Shown: positions 62,495 through 64,000 of the stretch, in pieces
Numbering within the stretch: the stretch's first letter is position 1
How the letters are laid out: each line of letters starts with the position of its first letter
Source: Mantis religiosa
Lineage: Eukaryota; Arthropoda; Insecta; Mantodea; Mantidae
Direction: 5' to 3'
Assembly (NCBI GenBank): GCA_030765055.1
Contig: JAUKNK010000057.1
Span: forward strand, 1-64,000
Length of the DNA stretch: 64,000 nucleotides
The notes under the pieces: generated by a model
Database searches by the model: none
What the model saw: only the letters and a program-made list of their open reading frames with translations
What the model was told of the DNA's origin: nothing
Position numbers and translations under genes: made by a program

Positions 62495-64000
62495 ACTCCT
62501 AGATAGTCCTAGACTAACTCCTAGATAGTCTAAGACTATCGCCTAGATAGTCCTAGACAAATCCTAGATAGTCCCAGACAAATCTTAGAAAAGTCCTAGA
62601 CAAGTCCTAGATAGTCCTAGACTAATTACTGGATAGACCTAGACTATCTCCTAGATAGTCCTAGACTATCTCCTAGATAGTCCCAGACTATCTCCTAGAT
62701 AGTCCTAGACAAATCCTAGACAAGTCCTAGACAAGTCCTAGACAGTCCTACACTATCTCCTAGATAGTCCTAGACCAATTCTAGAAAGTCCTAGACAAAT
62801 CCTAGACAAGTCCTAGACAAGTCCTAGACAAGTCCTAGATAGTCCTAGACTATCTCCTAGATAGTCTTAGACAAATCCTAGATAGTCCTAGACAAATCCT
62901 AGACAAGTCCTAGACAAGTCCTAGATAGTCCTAGACTATCTCCTAGATAGTCCTAGACTATCTCCTATATAGTCCTAGACAAATCCTAGATAGTCCTAAA
63001 CAAACTCCTTGATAGTCCTAGACTACTCCTAGATAGTCCTAGACTATCTCCTAGATAGTCCTAGACAAATCCAAAATAGTCCTAGACAAATCCTAGACAA
63101 GTCCTAGATAGTCCTAGACTATCTCCTAGAGAGTCCTACACTATCTCCTAAATAGTGCTAGACAAATCCTCGATAGTCCTAAACAAACTCCTAGATAGTC
63201 CTAGACTATCTCCTAGATAGTCCTAGACAAATCCTGAATAGTCCTAGACAAATCCTAGACAAGTCCTAGATAGTCCTAGACTATCTCCTAGTTAGTCCTA
63301 GACTATCTCCTAGATAGTGCTAGACAAATCCTCGATAGTCCTAGACAAGTCCTAGATAGTCCTAGACTATCTCCTAGATAGTCCTAGACTATCCCCTAGA
63401 AAGTCCTAGACAAATCCTAGATAGTCCTAAACAAACTCCTAGATAGTCCTAGACTATCTCCTAGATAGTCCTAGACAAATCCTGAATAGTCCTAGACAAA
63501 TCCTAGACAAGTCCTAGGTAGTCCTAGACTATCTCCTAGATAGTCCTAGACTATCTCCTAGATAGTGCTAGACAAATCCTCGATAGTCCTAGACAAGTCC
63601 TAGATAGTCCTAGACTATCTCCTAGATAGTCATAGACTATCCCCTAGATAGTCCTAGACAAATCCTAGATAGTCCTAAACAAAGTCCTAGATAGTCCTAG
63701 ACTACTCCTAGATAGTCCTAGACAAATCCTAGATGGTCCTAGACAAATAATAGACAAGTCCTAGACAAGTCCTAATTAGTCCTAGACAAATCCTAGATAA
63801 TCCTAGACAAATCCTAGACAAGTCCTAGATAAACCTAGATAAGCTCATATATAGTCCTAGATGAGCTCCTTAATAAACCTAGATAAGCTCATATATAGTC
63901 CTAGATGAGCTCCTAGATAAACCTAGATGAGCTCCTGGATAAACCTATATTAGCTCTTATATAGTCCTAGATGAGCTCCTAGATTAACCTAGATGAGCTC
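62495..64000. repeat. CTAG satellite, 11-bp then TATATAG type (copy 3, cut by window end)
   Basis: This is the equivalent of 13121 onward. The 66-bp block that begins CTCCTGGATAAACC is present once (from about 63931) rather than twice. The window ends inside the array. Confidence 0.93.

Larger units (their letters stand above)
49291..64000. repeat. Macro-repeat unit, copy 3 (partial, first 14.7 kb)
   Basis: This is the left part of a third unit, cut by the window end inside the satellite. It retains the 176-bp segment that copy 2 lacks. It has one extra 22-bp monomer near 50.44 kb relative to copy 1, one monomer fewer near 52.5 kb and one more near 55.2 kb. Near 63.95 kb it has a single copy of a 66-bp block that copies 1 and 2 carry twice. 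These private differences indicate three genuine units rather than one unit copied by software. Confidence 0.93.

Overview
This is eukaryotic, non-coding, tandemly repeated DNA, and I find no intact protein-coding gene in it. The window holds about 2.6 head-to-tail copies of one unit of roughly 24.6 kb: copy 1 at 1-24700 (lacking its first 62 bp), copy 2 complete at 24701-49290 (24,590 bp) and copy 3 partial at 49291-64000. tRNA-derived SINE-like elements with matches to RNA polymerase III A and B boxes, a probable piggyBac-like transposase relic, and satellite dominance point to an animal, perhaps an arthropod. The species cannot be told from the sequence.

Each unit has the same four-part order. 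(1) About 15.1 kb of a satellite built from 11-bp modules with the core CCTAGA, mostly paired into 22-bp monomers carrying GAGCTC. It changes type along its length: GAGCTC type, TATATAG type, pure 11-bp type, TATATAG type. In the last third a 0.2-kb piece of the next domain is embedded as part of a 2.2-kb duplication. (2) About 4.0 kb of CpG-rich sequence that looks unique but contains decayed repeats: a 371-bp tandem pair, a 149-bp pair, and a recurring CCAAACTCGGTAT-like box. (3) About 4.3 kb of AT-rich sequence with a palindromic SINE pair, a third SINE, a transposase relic and a perfect hairpin. (4) About 1.29 kb of a 33-bp minisatellite made of three 11-bp modules, ending directly against the next unit's satellite.

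The copies are almost identical. In the 9.6 kb of non-satellite plus minisatellite sequence shared by copies 1 and 2, I found six substitutions and two 2-bp indels by eye. In the 22-bp satellite, the length differences I could resolve are whole monomers: 176 bp = 8 x 22, 66 bp = 3 x 22 and 22 bp. Internal duplications follow the same rule: 308 = 14 x 22 and 2574 = 117 x 22. This fits recent amplification plus unequal exchange or replication slippage in monomer register.

No genes work together here. The reading is a macrosatellite (higher-order repeat) locus such as a centromeric, pericentromeric, sex-chromosome, B-chromosome or subtelomeric block. The most notable features are the shared 11-bp module of two different satellites, dense short dyad symmetries in one sub-array, and the hidden decayed satellite in the CpG-rich domain.
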